Positions 1 through 7,565 are shown, numbered from the stretch's first letter. The stretch: 14,666 bases of DNA from JBKPNJ01 sp963695705 (GCA_963695705.1 CAVOHB010000008.1:1-14666), one strand, 5' to 3'. Notes: a model not told the origin generated them from the sequence alone. A program made the numbers and translations.

Positions 1-19
1 GTGCCAGCACCGGACAATA

Positions 20-56
20 AATTTGTGATCGCTCGCGCAATTTGTGATCGCTCGCG
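20..56. repeat. Two-copy 19-bp tandem repeat
   Basis: An 18-base word, AATTTGTGATCGCTCGCG, occurs at 20-37 and again at 39-56, giving a period of 19. The word is AT-richer than its surroundings. The second copy merges into a perfect palindrome at 45-60. The repeat lies just past the stop codon of the livF remnant and is cut off from its left context by the window edge, so more copies may exist outside. No function can be assigned. Confidence 0.7.
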
Positions 57-60
57 ATCA
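45..60. repeat. Perfect palindrome TGATCGC-TC-GCGATCA
   Basis: Seven-base arms TGATCGC (45-51) and GCGATCA (54-60) are separated by TC. The palindrome overlaps the second copy of the tandem repeat and lies 13 bases beyond the livF-remnant stop codon. It could be a protein-binding site or a weak terminator for the minus-strand gene. There is no T tract on either side, so a terminator role is doubtful. Confidence 0.4.
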
Positions 61-72
61 GGGCGTGAACCC

Positions 73-360
73 TTAATCCTCGCCGAGGTAGACCTTGCGA
101 ACGTTCTCGTCGACGAGCAGCGCTTCGCCGGTGTTCTCCAGCACGATCTTGCCGACTTCGAGGACATAGCCGTAGTTGGCGAGCCGAGAGGGCCGCCTGT
201 GCGTTCTGCTCAACGAGCAGGATGGTGACGCCCTCGGACTGCAATTCGACGATGGTTGACATGATGCGCTGCATCATCAGTGGTGACAGCCCCATTGATG
301 GCTCATCGAGCATCAACAGCTTCGGCCGGTCATCATGGCTCGGCCAATGGCCAGCAGCTG
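73..360 (-). pseudogene. livF: livF-type branched-chain amino acid ABC transporter ATPase, 3' remnant
   Basis: The intact protein would be the cytoplasmic ATPase LivF, which powers uptake of branched-chain amino acids or similar substrates. The minus strand reads in order: QLLAIGRAMM just after the (absent) LSGGE signature, then the Walker B region PKLLMLDEPSMGLSP, then the H-loop neighbourhood LLVEQNAQAAL, then RLANYGYVLEVGKIVLENTG and the C-terminus VYLGED with stop TAA at 73-75. These pieces lie in different frames. One base appears missing near 328-332 (between AMMT and PKLL), and there is another shift near 185-192 (between AAL and RLANYG). Upstream of about 360 the homology stops, so Walker A and the signature motif are absent. 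Roughly 95 of about 235 residues remain. The gene cannot make a working ATPase. The family call is firm; the exact substrate is unknown. Confidence 0.85.
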
Positions 361-678
361 GGATGCCGACACGCGCGCCTGCCGCCAGTACACCGACACC
401 AACGACTACTACGTGGTCTACCGCGCGGCCGAGCCCACCGCGGTCAACGTGCCGACGGGGTCCTGCTCCGCCGGGTCGAACGGGTCTACTTCGACCGCGG
501 CGCCGACGAGCCGGCGTACGCCCGGCACACCCTGGTGGCCCGCACCGGCCGGGTGGTCGCCACCGTGATCTACAGCTTCCTGACCTCCGAGTCCGACCCG
601 GACGCCACCGACTTCACCGAAGCCACCAAGCTGCTGCAGACCCAGCTCGCCAAGGCCGCACACGCCTTCGCGAGGTAG
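361..678 (+). pseudogene. Frameshifted 3' fragment of an unrecognised gene
   Basis: Downstream of the livF break the plus strand becomes protein-like. One frame reads DADTRACRQYTDTNDYYVVY and continues to about 457. A second frame then reads GVLLRRVERVYFDRG on to a stop TAG at 676-678, ending LLQTQLAKAAHAFAR. The two join smoothly as VPTG-VLLRRV if one G is restored in the GGGG run at 457-460, so this looks like one gene with a single-base deletion. No start codon, ribosome site or N-terminus belongs to it: it begins at the junction with the livF remnant. About 105 residues survive. The alternation of Tyr-rich strands with a charged C-terminal helix would suit a small alpha/beta or secreted domain, but I do not recognise the family and assign no function. 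Confidence 0.6.
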
Positions 679-698
679 CCACCTCAACAGCGCTCTTC

Positions 699-719
699 GA
701 CAGGCGCATGCGCACTGTC
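699..719 (-). terminator. Candidate hairpin downstream of the FMO gene
   Basis: GACAG (699-703) and GCGC (704-707) pair with GCGC (710-713) and CTGTC (715-719), with A714 as a bulge and the closing loop near AT 708-709. The hairpin sits 3 bases beyond the monooxygenase stop codon on the minus strand and may end that transcript. It has no U-tract, which is common in high-GC actinomycetes. The core GCGCATGCGC is itself a perfect 10-base palindrome, so a binding site is an alternative. Confidence 0.35.
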
Positions 720-721
720 CG

Positions 722-2011
722 TCAGACCAGAGCGCGGGTCCTCGCGCGCACCTGGCCCGTCCAGGCGAGAAGGAGTTCCCGGGCGTGGCTCATCTGCGCC
801 TCCCAGTCCGGACGGATCATGTCGATCCGGTCGTCGAGCGCCTGCTCGGCTTCGAAGGCGGCGGCGAGGGAACCTTCCCAACCGTCCTCCCACAGCTGCA
901 CCATCGCCAGCGCGAGGCGGGACTGGATGGGATACAACATGATCTGCGGTCCCCGCGGCGCGGCCATGCCGATCAGGTAGAGCCGGTCGAGTCCGGCCGG
1001 CACGACTCCCCCGGCCGTCCGCAGCGGGACTCCGCCGCGCGTCTGCACCAGCGCCGGATCGAGGAACGGCACAGTGGGGTGGAAGCCGGTCGCCCAGATG
1101 ATCGTGTCGAAGTCGCGGCTCGTGCCGTCGACGAAGTGCACCGTCCGGTCCTCGAACCGACCAAGCCCGGGAACGACACTGATCCGGCCGTGGTGGATCC
1201 AGTACAGCAGCAGGTCGTTGACCACCGGCGTGCCCTCCGCGAGCGTCCGGAACGGCGGCTCGGGCAGGCCGGGATAGTTCTGCCACGTCCCCTTCGACAC
1301 GCGGATCAACAGCCGAGTGAGCAGGTCCTGCTCCTCGAAGGTGAACTCGTGCAGGAACGCCAGCTCCGCACGGGGGACGCCGAAAAACGTCTTGGGCTGG
1401 AAGAAGTGGCCGCGCCGCACGCAGATCGCCGTCGTGAGCCGGCTCTGCGCGGCGTCGACGGCGATGTCGCAGCCGGAGTTGCCGGAGCCGATCACCAGAA
1501 CGCGGTCGCCGTCGATGTCGGAGGTGTTGCCGTACGAGCCGGAGTGGATCTGCTTGCCGGTGAAGGTACCGGGAACATGGGGAATGCGCTGGTCGTGCAG
1601 GTGCCCGTTGGCGACGAACACGCCGTCGTAGTACTGCGCCCGGCCGTCGGTGGTCGTGACGATCCAGCCGGCCGATCCGACCGACCCCGTCGTCGCGACC
1701 GGGACGACGGACGCGACGCTCGTCAGGAAGCGGATGTGCTGGCGGAGCGCGAAGTGGTCGGCGTACGCGTCGAGGTAGGCCAGTACCTGGTCGCGGGAGG
1801 GGAACAGCGGGTAGTCCGCGGGCATCGGAAAGCCCTCGTAGCCGGTGACGTCCCGCGAGGTGATCAAGTGCAGTGCGTCGTAGTCGGTGTTCCAGTGGCC
1901 GCCGACCCGGTCGGTCTGCTCGAAACAGTCGACCTCGCGGCCCGACTCGGCCAGGGTCTTCACGGCGGCCAGCCCGGCCGCGCCGGCGCCGATCACGCAG
2001 TAGCGGGTCAT
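722..2011 (-). CDS. Flavin-containing monooxygenase (class B FMO-like)
   Basis: This 429-residue protein is predicted to use NADPH, FAD and O2 to insert one oxygen into a soft nucleophile (N or S) or a ketone, in the cytoplasm. Visible motifs are the FAD-binding GAGAAG at residues 8-13, the family fingerprint F-x-G-x3-H-x3-Y at 150-160 (F150, G152, H156, Y160), the NADPH-binding GSGNSG at 175-180, and the C-terminal ATGFHP at 307-312. Length and motif order match class B FMOs. The fingerprint has Tyr where Baeyer-Villiger enzymes usually have Trp-Pro, so classical BVMO activity is less likely. The ATG has the ribosome site GGAGGG five to six bases upstream. The gene follows the SDR gene by 28 bases on the same strand, so cotranscription is likely. 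The substrate is unknown. Confidence 0.88.
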   Translation of the reverse strand: MTRYCVIGAGAAGLAAVKTLAESGREVDCFEQTDRVGGHWNTDYDALHLITSRDVTGYEGFPMPADYPLFPSRDQVLAYLDAYADHFALRQHIRFLTSVASVVPVATTGSVGSAGWIVTTTDGRAQYYDGVFVANGHLHDQRIPHVPGTFTGKQIHSGSYGNTSDIDGDRVLVIGSGNSGCDIAVDAAQSRLTTAICVRRGHFFQPKTFFGVPRAELAFLHEFTFEEQDLLTRLLIRVSKGTWQNYPGLPEPPFRTLAEGTPVVNDLLLYWIHHGRISVVPGLGRFEDRTVHFVDGTSRDFDTIIWATGFHPTVPFLDPALVQTRGGVPLRTAGGVVPAGLDRLYLIGMAAPRGPQIMLYPIQSRLALAMVQLWEDGWEGSLAAAFEAEQALDDRIDMIRPDWEAQMSHARELLLAWTGQVRARTRALV

Positions 2012-2039
2012 CGTCCCTCCGTACGGGTAGTGGTCATGA

Positions 2040-2792
2040 TCATCGGATGAGGCTCCCGCCGCTGATCACCAAGGTCTCCCCTGTGACGTACGGGCCCTGG
2101 ACGAGCTGGAACACCCAGTGGGCGATCTCGTCGGGCTGGGAGACGCGGCCGAGCGGGATGGTCGAGACGACCTCGGCCATCCGTCCGGTGGCGGCGTTGC
2201 CAGGGGTGTCGACCCAACCGGGAGCCACGCCGTTCACGGTGATGCCGTGCGGGGCGAGCTCCACCGCCAGGGAACGCGTGATCGACATGACCGCGGCCTT
2301 GGATGCGCTGTAGACGAGCTGACCCTTGGAGACCGCGAGTGCGTCGACCGACGCGAAGTTGACGATGGCGCCGCCGCCCGCCGCCGCAAGCCGAGGGGCG
2401 GTGACGGCGCAGACGTTGAGCGTGCCGAGCACATTGACATCGAAGATGCGCCGATAGGCAGCCTCGGTGAAGTCCGTGAGGGTGGTCGGCGGATAGATGC
2501 CAGCCCCGTTGACCACCGCCCGTAGCGGCGGATCGTCGCCGACTCGGTCGAGCGCAGTCTCCAGGGCCGCCCGGTCGGTGACGTCGACCGCCACGGTCAG
2601 CAGCCGGCCGGACGCCACGTCGGCCGCTGCGGCGTCTGCGCGGAGCGCAGCACCGGCCTCATCGAGTGCCGCTTCGGCCCGGTCGACCGCGACCACCGTC
2701 CAGCCCTCGGCGAGGAAGTGCCGGGCGGTGGCCAGGCCCATGCCGCTGGCGGCGCCGGTGATGACGGCGCGCGACGGTTCTCCCCAAGACAT
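2040..2792 (-). CDS. SDR-family NAD(P)-dependent oxidoreductase
   Basis: This is a 250-residue classical short-chain dehydrogenase, expected to interconvert an alcohol and a ketone using a nicotinamide cofactor. It has the cofactor loop TGAASGMG at 12-19, NGAG at 95-98 (usually NNAG), catalytic Ser148, Tyr161 and Lys165 (YSASK), and the PG motif at 191-192. Asp37 after the second strand favours NAD(H) over NADP(H). Length is exactly typical. No good Shine-Dalgarno site precedes the ATG at 2792, but an upstream start would run towards the LysR gene (56 bases away) and the Rossmann fold needs nothing further N-terminal. It lies between the LysR regulator and the monooxygenase on one strand. A pathway of alcohol oxidation followed by monooxygenation of the ketone is an inference from context. 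Confidence 0.9.
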   Translation of the reverse strand: MSWGEPSRAVITGAASGMGLATARHFLAEGWTVVAVDRAEAALDEAGAALRADAAAADVASGRLLTVAVDVTDRAALETALDRVGDDPPLRAVVNGAGIYPPTTLTDFTEAAYRRIFDVNVLGTLNVCAVTAPRLAAAGGGAIVNFASVDALAVSKGQLVYSASKAAVMSITRSLAVELAPHGITVNGVAPGWVDTPGNAATGRMAEVVSTIPLGRVSQPDEIAHWVFQLVQGPYVTGETLVISGGSLIR

Positions 2793-2848
2793 GACTCAAG
2801 GGTGCCAAGACGTCAGCCGGTGGTAAAGCCTTGTTTCGCGAGATCAGC

Positions 2849-3814
2849 TCAAGGATCAACCTTGATCAGATGGCCCTTGCCGCGTCCGGCGTCGGCCAGG
2901 TCCTGTAGGGCTCGGATGTGCTGCTCCGCCAACGCCATGAACGCGCGCGTTGCCGGGGATAGGGCGCCGCTACGACGAGTGACGAAGGCGAAGTGCTCCT
3001 CGAGGACCGGGTCGAGCGAGGCCCAGTGAAGACCTGAAGGGTAGCCCCGCCACTGCGTGACGAGGTACGACACCAGCGCGTCTCCGACCCCCTCGGCCGC
3101 CATTTCGACGGCGGCGGTCTGGAACTCCACCTCAAAGGCCGGATCCAGGGCGACGCCCGCGCGCTGGGCCCTCTCGGTCAGCGTGCGGCGCAGCGGGTCG
3201 TCGTGCGCCCAGTGCGCCTCGGACAAGATCAGCGGGGCTCGGCACAGCTGCTCCACGGTGACCGGGCTCGTGGTTCGGGCCGGGTCGGCGCTCACGTACA
3301 CCACGGTGTCGGTCAGTACCGGTGCACTCACCCACAGTCCCTGGTCGTCGATGGGGAGCTGGACCAGTCCGGCCTCGAGGCTTCCGGCCCGTACGGCAGC
3401 GGCAACCTCGGAGGAGTTGAGGCCCTGCACCCGGATCTGGACGTCCGGATGCCGCACGTGGAACTCGGCGGTGAGCGCGGGCAGCAGGTAGAGATGGGCG
3501 CTGCTGAACGTCCCGAACGCGACCGTGCCGCCGGCGAGCTCACGGATGTCGCGGACGGCGCTCGTGAGCTCGTCGAGGTCGGCCAGCACTCGCTGAGCCC
3601 ACGGGACGACCATCCGGCCGGCGTCGGTGAGCTGCAGCCGTCGGTTCGTCCGCGTGAAGAGCCGCACGCCCAGCACCGCCTCCAGCCGTCGGATCTGGTC
3701 CGACAGGCTGGGCTGCGCGATGTAGAGACTCTGCGCGGCGGCGGCGAACGAGCCATGCTGAACCGAGGCAAGGAAGTACGTCAGCTGCTGCACGCTAGGC
3801 TGCCGCTCCGGCAC
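2849..3814 (-). CDS. LysR-family transcriptional regulator
   Basis: The N-terminal winged helix-turn-helix starts near VQQLTYFLASVQHGSF and contains AAAAQSLYIAQPSLSDQIRRL, with the LysR hallmark LFTRTNRRLQLTDAG following. A periplasmic-binding-protein-like co-inducer domain fills the rest, ending in AFMALAEQHIRAL. I chose the GTG at 3812-3814 because GAGAAAGGG lies about six bases upstream, giving 321 residues, close to the family norm near 300. An ATG at 3845-3847 (332 residues) and a GTG at 3914-3916 (355 residues) are in frame but lack a clear ribosome site, and the last one overlaps the divergent SDR gene. It probably acts as a tetramer, controlling the divergent SDR gene and perhaps its own strand (SDR and monooxygenase). 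The inducer is unknown. Confidence 0.88.
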   Translation of the reverse strand: MPERQPSVQQLTYFLASVQHGSFAAAAQSLYIAQPSLSDQIRRLEAVLGVRLFTRTNRRLQLTDAGRMVVPWAQRVLADLDELTSAVRDIRELAGGTVAFGTFSSAHLYLLPALTAEFHVRHPDVQIRVQGLNSSEVAAAVRAGSLEAGLVQLPIDDQGLWVSAPVLTDTVVYVSADPARTTSPVTVEQLCRAPLILSEAHWAHDDPLRRTLTERAQRAGVALDPAFEVEFQTAAVEMAAEGVGDALVSYLVTQWRGYPSGLHWASLDPVLEEHFAFVTRRSGALSPATRAFMALAEQHIRALQDLADAGRGKGHLIKVDP

Positions 3815-3841
3815 GTACTGCCCTTTCTCGAGTTCCTGCAC

Positions 3842-3872
3842 CGGCATTGGTGACCCACACCCTGCCATGCCG
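3842..3872. promoter_or_regulatory. Candidate operator in the LysR/SDR divergent region
   Basis: An inverted repeat CGGCAT (3842-3847) ... ATGCCG (3867-3872), spaced by 19 bases, lies between the LysR start and the divergent SDR start. LysR proteins usually bind interrupted palindromes in such positions. Six-base arms can occur by chance in GC-rich DNA, so this is weak. Confidence 0.25.
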
Positions 3873-3900
3873 ACTCCGCCGACCCGAAGGACGAACCGTG

Positions 3901-4653
3901 ATGACGTCGGGAGCAACCGGAAGGCTGACGGGAAAGACCGTCCTGATCACCGGCGGCGCGCGTGGCCAGGGGGCCGCGCACGCGGAGCGGCTCGCGCGGG
4001 AGCAGGCGACGGTGTTCGCGTGCGACGTGCTGCACGATGAGGGCGGCGCCCTCGCCGAACGGTTGCAAGGCGAGGGTCTGGACGTCACCTACCGAGGGCT
4101 GGACGTGACCGAGGCAGCCGCATGGCAGGCGCTCTGCCGGGAGATCGGCCGGGTCGACGTCTTGATCAACAACGCGGGGATCATCCATGTCGCACCCCTC
4201 GAGGAGCAGGCGCGCGGGGTGTGGGACAAAACGCTCGCCGTCAACCTGACTGGCGCGATGCTGGGCATCCAAGCCGTGGTGCCCGGGATGCGGAGCCCCA
4301 TAGGATCGAGACAAGGTGGGTCGGTAATCAACATCGCATCGATCTTCGGTGCGGTGGGGGCTCCGGGGTATGCGGCCTACTGCGCCAGTAAGGCCGGACT
4401 CATCGCTCTGACCAAAGTCGCCGCCCTGGAACTCGCCGCGGACAACATCCGGGTCAACGCCATCGTCCCCGGCGGCGTCTCCACGCCGATGAACGAGCAC
4501 GAGAAGGAGGGCGGAGTCATCCCGGACACACCGCTGCGGCGTCGCGCCCATCCGAGCGAGATCTCCGGTGCCGTCGTGTTCCTGGCCTCGGAGGACTCGA
4601 GCTTCGTCACCGGGTCAGAGCTGGTTGTCGACGGCGGCTACCTGGCGCGGTGA
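3901..4653 (+). CDS. SDR-family oxidoreductase (3-oxoacyl-ACP reductase/alcohol dehydrogenase type)
   Basis: This is a 250-residue classical short-chain dehydrogenase. Motifs are TGGARGQG at 17-24, Asp42 (NAD-type acidic residue after the second strand), NNAG at 90-93, Ser147, Tyr160-x3-Lys164 (YCASK) and PGGVSTPM at 190-197. It ends with the usual VVDGGYLAR tail. The start is ATG 3901, with AAGGA at 3887-3891 upstream; an adjacent GTG at 3898 would add one residue. A longer in-frame start at 3847 lies in the regulatory region and adds sequence without family homology. It diverges from the LysR gene and is its most likely target. The other SDR in the cassette shares the fold but not the detailed sequence, so the two probably act on different steps or stereoisomers. 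The substrate cannot be told. Confidence 0.9.
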   Translation: MTSGATGRLTGKTVLITGGARGQGAAHAERLAREQATVFACDVLHDEGGALAERLQGEGLDVTYRGLDVTEAAAWQALCREIGRVDVLINNAGIIHVAPLEEQARGVWDKTLAVNLTGAMLGIQAVVPGMRSPIGSRQGGSVINIASIFGAVGAPGYAAYCASKAGLIALTKVAALELAADNIRVNAIVPGGVSTPMNEHEKEGGVIPDTPLRRRAHPSEISGAVVFLASEDSSFVTGSELVVDGGYLAR

Positions 4654-4681
4654 GCGTCAGGTCTGCCGGGGCGATGCTCAC
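4650..4681. terminator. Candidate bidirectional hairpin between convergent genes
   Basis: GTGAGCGTC (4650-4658) pairs with GATGCTCAC (4673-4681): nine pairs including one G-U, with a 14-base loop. It begins in the last codons of the plus-strand SDR gene and lies just beyond the aconitase X stop on the other strand, where a shared terminator would be expected. No T tract follows. Confidence 0.35.
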
Positions 4682-4705
4682 TCCGCCGCGGTCCGCACAC
4701 CAGCT

Positions 4706-6427
4706 TTACTGCGCCGCCGCGGCCGAGCCCAGCCACGTTGGAAGCGTGGAGCCCGCGTCACCGGTGCAGGCGGCATCGACGCAGCCGGCCAGGCTACGGA
4801 GGTGGAACCCGCGTCCGACGGCCGCAGTGCCGTAGTGGGCGTACTTGGCCGAATTCGTCGTGATGGTCCGCGATGATGGCGTGACCACCGGCTCGCCGAT
4901 CAGGCACCAGCAGGTGTCGTTGACCAGGCGGGCGCCGAACTGCTCGAGGCGGGCGACGAGGCCGGCCCGTTCGGCTTTCGCGTGGATGCTGCGGCTCGTC
5001 GTCACGACCAGCTCGACATCCGGGGATTTCGTGCGGCCGTCGCACAGATCGGCGAGCCGCGCGAATTCGGTGAGCGAGAAGTGCGGGTTGCCGAGGGCGA
5101 CCATGTCGGTACGCGTGACGGTGGCGCTGTTCAGCTCTTCCCACGTCCGCGCCAGCTCGGCGGCGCCGACCCGCACCCGCCGGATCGGCTCCGCCGGATC
5201 GGTCACCGCGTCGAGGGTCGGCGCTTCCGGAGTCACGCCGACGATGTGGAACATGGCCGCGGCCGAGGTGGTGGCGAACGCCGCGCCGAACGCGCGGAGA
5301 TCGTCGGCGGTCGGGGTAGCTCGTTCCAGTCCCGTGAGTACCGGGATGTCGTTGCAGGCGATCGTCCCGACGTGATAGCCCAGCGTCGGGTAGAACGCGT
5401 CGTCGAGTTGCTCGACCGGCACGTCGACTGCGATCTGCAAGGTCGCCCGCCGCCCTGCGTCAGTGTGCGCCCCGGCATTGGGGGCTCGGCCGATCAGTGC
5501 GATGAGAATGTCCAGATAGTCGGGGTACTTCATGGTCCGGGCGCCGATCACCGCATTGGCGAAGACGACCGCGTTGGATTCGGCCCAGGCGATCTGCTGG
5601 CCGCGGGCCGGCGGGTCGTCGAGCAGGTAGGGGGCGCAGGTGTAGGTCGGGGTCACTCCGAGCCGCAGGTACGCGTCGGCCAGAGCCTCGGACGGTTCGC
5701 CGAGTTCCGCGGGGACGCCCTGGTCCCGCCAGCGGCGCCGGTCGATGCACAGGGAGTTCATGCTCGTCGGCACCGCGACCTGGCCGCCCAGCTCGACCAA
5801 CCGCTCGGCGAAGCGCAGACTCGCCGGACCCTGGTAGAAGCAGCCGTCGATGTGGCTGCGGTCGATGTCGATCAGGTCGTGCGCGCCCTCCAGCTGGGCG
5901 GCCCGAATGACCACCCGGATGGCCAGTCGGGCGGCCTCGCCGAAGGCTCCGGACAGCAACTGGCGGTCGTGGACAGACAGTCGGAAGTCGGTCAGGTCCA
6001 GGTCGGGTAGCGGGGTCGGCGCGGCCGGAGGGCCAGTCGCGTCGGTCACGGTCACCCTCCCGCCGCGGACCGACACCCGGGACGCCGAGCGCAGCTGCGC
6101 GAAGTCGGCCGGGCTGAGCCGGACGACCGGGATGCTGACCCCGAACACCTCGGCGGCCAGGATGACCCCGAGGGTGAGGATCGGCTCGTCCGCGCGGAAG
6201 ATCAGCGCTACCGGGGCGTGCCGATTGACGAGCAGCTCGAACAGCGACGCGCTACCGGAGCAGGAGCCGCGGCCGCTGGGCAGCGCCAGCACCTTGCCGT
6301 CCACACTCTGCCCGTGCAGCGGATGGTGGGTGTCGATCACCCGCCCGGTCGACGAATCGACCCCGCCCATGAAGCTCAGCCCGACATCTGCGTGGAGCAG
6401 CTCGCCGTCCGCCGCGCCGGGCACCAC
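4706..6427 (-). CDS. Fused aconitase X (predicted cis-3-hydroxy-L-proline dehydratase)
   Basis: The protein (573 residues from GTG 6427) joins the small swivel domain (DUF126-like, about 1-130, with the signature LPSGRGSCSGS at 49-59) to the large aconitase X domain (about 145-573, with HIDGCFYQG at 192-200, TCAPYLL at 263-269, ACND at 357-360 and NSAKYAHYG near the end). Fused bacterial members of this iron-dependent family are known to dehydrate cis-3-hydroxy-L-proline to pyrroline-2-carboxylate. Cys264, Cys358 and a cysteine of DTCWC near the C-terminus are plausible cluster ligands. The true start is uncertain. An ATG at 6456, seven bases after the upstream stop, reads MRIEAYAGR and then goes out of frame, whereas the main frame continues as PLVVPGAADGELL. 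Restoring one base near 6430-6436 would fuse them. As written, the first nine or so residues are lost. It is translationally linked to the proline racemase-family gene. Confidence 0.85.
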   Translation of the reverse strand: MVPGAADGELLHADVGLSFMGGVDSSTGRVIDTHHPLHGQSVDGKVLALPSGRGSCSGSASLFELLVNRHAPVALIFRADEPILTLGVILAAEVFGVSIPVVRLSPADFAQLRSASRVSVRGGRVTVTDATGPPAAPTPLPDLDLTDFRLSVHDRQLLSGAFGEAARLAIRVVIRAAQLEGAHDLIDIDRSHIDGCFYQGPASLRFAERLVELGGQVAVPTSMNSLCIDRRRWRDQGVPAELGEPSEALADAYLRLGVTPTYTCAPYLLDDPPARGQQIAWAESNAVVFANAVIGARTMKYPDYLDILIALIGRAPNAGAHTDAGRRATLQIAVDVPVEQLDDAFYPTLGYHVGTIACNDIPVLTGLERATPTADDLRAFGAAFATTSAAAMFHIVGVTPEAPTLDAVTDPAEPIRRVRVGAAELARTWEELNSATVTRTDMVALGNPHFSLTEFARLADLCDGRTKSPDVELVVTTSRSIHAKAERAGLVARLEQFGARLVNDTCWCLIGEPVVTPSSRTITTNSAKYAHYGTAAVGRGFHLRSLAGCVDAACTGDAGSTLPTWLGSAAAAQ

Positions 6428-6463
6428 GAGCGGCCGGCGTAGGCCTCGATTCTCATGGCGACG

Positions 6464-7531
6464 TCATTCGGCGGCGGTGTGGACCGGCGGCAGGTCGTCG
6501 ATCTGGCGGAGCCAGCTGTCAGCGACGGTGAAGCCGCGCGGGAACGGGTCGGTCGGGTCCAGGCCGAACTGATAGAGCCCGGTGATCCAGGCCTGGCCGG
6601 CGACGGTGGAGATGACCGCGTCGTAAGGACCGACCTCAGTGGTGGAGAGGATCGAGCTGTCGAATCGGGTGCCGATCACTGACTCGTGGACGAACGCCTG
6701 ACCGACCTGGAGCAGGCCGCGGGCGTGCAGCTGGGCCAGCCGGGCCGACGTGCCGGTGCCGCAGGGGGAACGGTCCAGCCGCCCAGGAGAGACCACGACG
6801 GCGTTCCGTGAGCGCAGGCCGTCAGCCTCGCGCAGCAGGGGGCCGGTGAACTCGACCTGGGTGATCCCGGGAATCTCCGGGTTGGTCGGGTGCACCGCCT
6901 CCAACTGTTCGGCCGCCGCCTTCTTGATCACCTGACCGAGTTCGCAGATCTTCCGGGCCTTGGCCGGGGTCAGCTCGAATCCCACCCGGTCCGCCTCGAC
7001 CAGCACGTAGGTCATGCCGCCGTAGGCGACGTCCACGGTCAGCCGGCCAAGATCGGGCACCTCGATGTCGGCGTCGAGGTAGTAACAGAACGCCGGCTGG
7101 TTGACGAATCGCACCCGCTCGACCTTGCCGTCCCGACAGTCGCAGGTGACCGTGATCAAGCCGGCCGGGGACTCCAGCGTCAGCTCGGTCGTCGGTTCGG
7201 TCATCGGCAGGATGCCGGTCTCCAGCAGCACCGTGGCCACGCAGATCGTGTTCGAGCCCGACATCGCTGGATACTCGGTCGACTCCAGGATGATGTAGCC
7301 CATCGCCGCATCGGGGTGGTTTGACGGGACCAGGATGTTGGCGTTGTGGTTGATCGCGCCGCGCGGCTCGAACAAGATCAGCTTCCGCAGCTCGTCGCGA
7401 TGATTCTGCAGATGGACCCGCTTGTCGAAAACGGTGTCGCCAGGGATGTCGCCAACACCGCCGACGATCACCTGGCCGCTCTCACCCTCGGCGTGGCAGT
7501 CGACGACCTGCAGGATCTTGTTCCAGCGCAT
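6464..7531 (-). CDS. Proline racemase-family enzyme (hydroxyproline dehydratase/epimerase)
   Basis: The 355-residue protein opens with MRWNKILQVVDCHAEGE, typical of proline racemase superfamily enzymes. It starts at ATG 7529-7531, which has GGGAGGA seven bases upstream; the longer in-frame start at 7579 lacks family sequence. The two active-site positions read Ser91 (MSGSNTICV) and Cys257 (SPCGTGTSA). Racemases and 4-hydroxyproline epimerases normally have Cys at both. Ser/Thr-Cys pairs are associated with trans-3-hydroxy-L-proline dehydratases, some also epimerising. I therefore favour dehydration of trans-3-hydroxy-L-proline to pyrroline-2-carboxylate, the same product as aconitase X makes from the cis isomer. 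Epimerisation of 4-hydroxyproline is the alternative. It is the first gene of a two-gene operon, seven bases from the next ATG. No pyrroline-2-carboxylate reductase is visible in the window. Confidence 0.85.
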   Translation of the reverse strand: MRWNKILQVVDCHAEGESGQVIVGGVGDIPGDTVFDKRVHLQNHRDELRKLILFEPRGAINHNANILVPSNHPDAAMGYIILESTEYPAMSGSNTICVATVLLETGILPMTEPTTELTLESPAGLITVTCDCRDGKVERVRFVNQPAFCYYLDADIEVPDLGRLTVDVAYGGMTYVLVEADRVGFELTPAKARKICELGQVIKKAAAEQLEAVHPTNPEIPGITQVEFTGPLLREADGLRSRNAVVVSPGRLDRSPCGTGTSARLAQLHARGLLQVGQAFVHESVIGTRFDSSILSTTEVGPYDAVISTVAGQAWITGLYQFGLDPTDPFPRGFTVADSWLRQIDDLPPVHTAAE

Positions 7532-7565
7532 GCAGTTTCCTCCCGTGGATGTGCGGCGATCGGCC

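Noticed and set aside
696..703. A TTCGACAG half-site near the FMO 3' end resembling the shared operator
   Set aside because: It lacks the second arm GTCGAA and lies downstream of genes, so it is probably chance.
222..980. A 252-codon plus-strand frame spanning the left scar
   Set aside because: The translation is Pro/Arg/Thr-rich and runs through two unrelated remnants and antisense of the monooxygenase.
785..2050. A 421-codon plus-strand frame opposite the monooxygenase gene
   Set aside because: The translation has no family features, and the opposite strand has all FMO motifs and a ribosome site.
4982..6010. A 342-codon plus-strand frame opposite aconitase X
   Set aside because: Antisense shadow in high-GC DNA; no motif or ribosome site.
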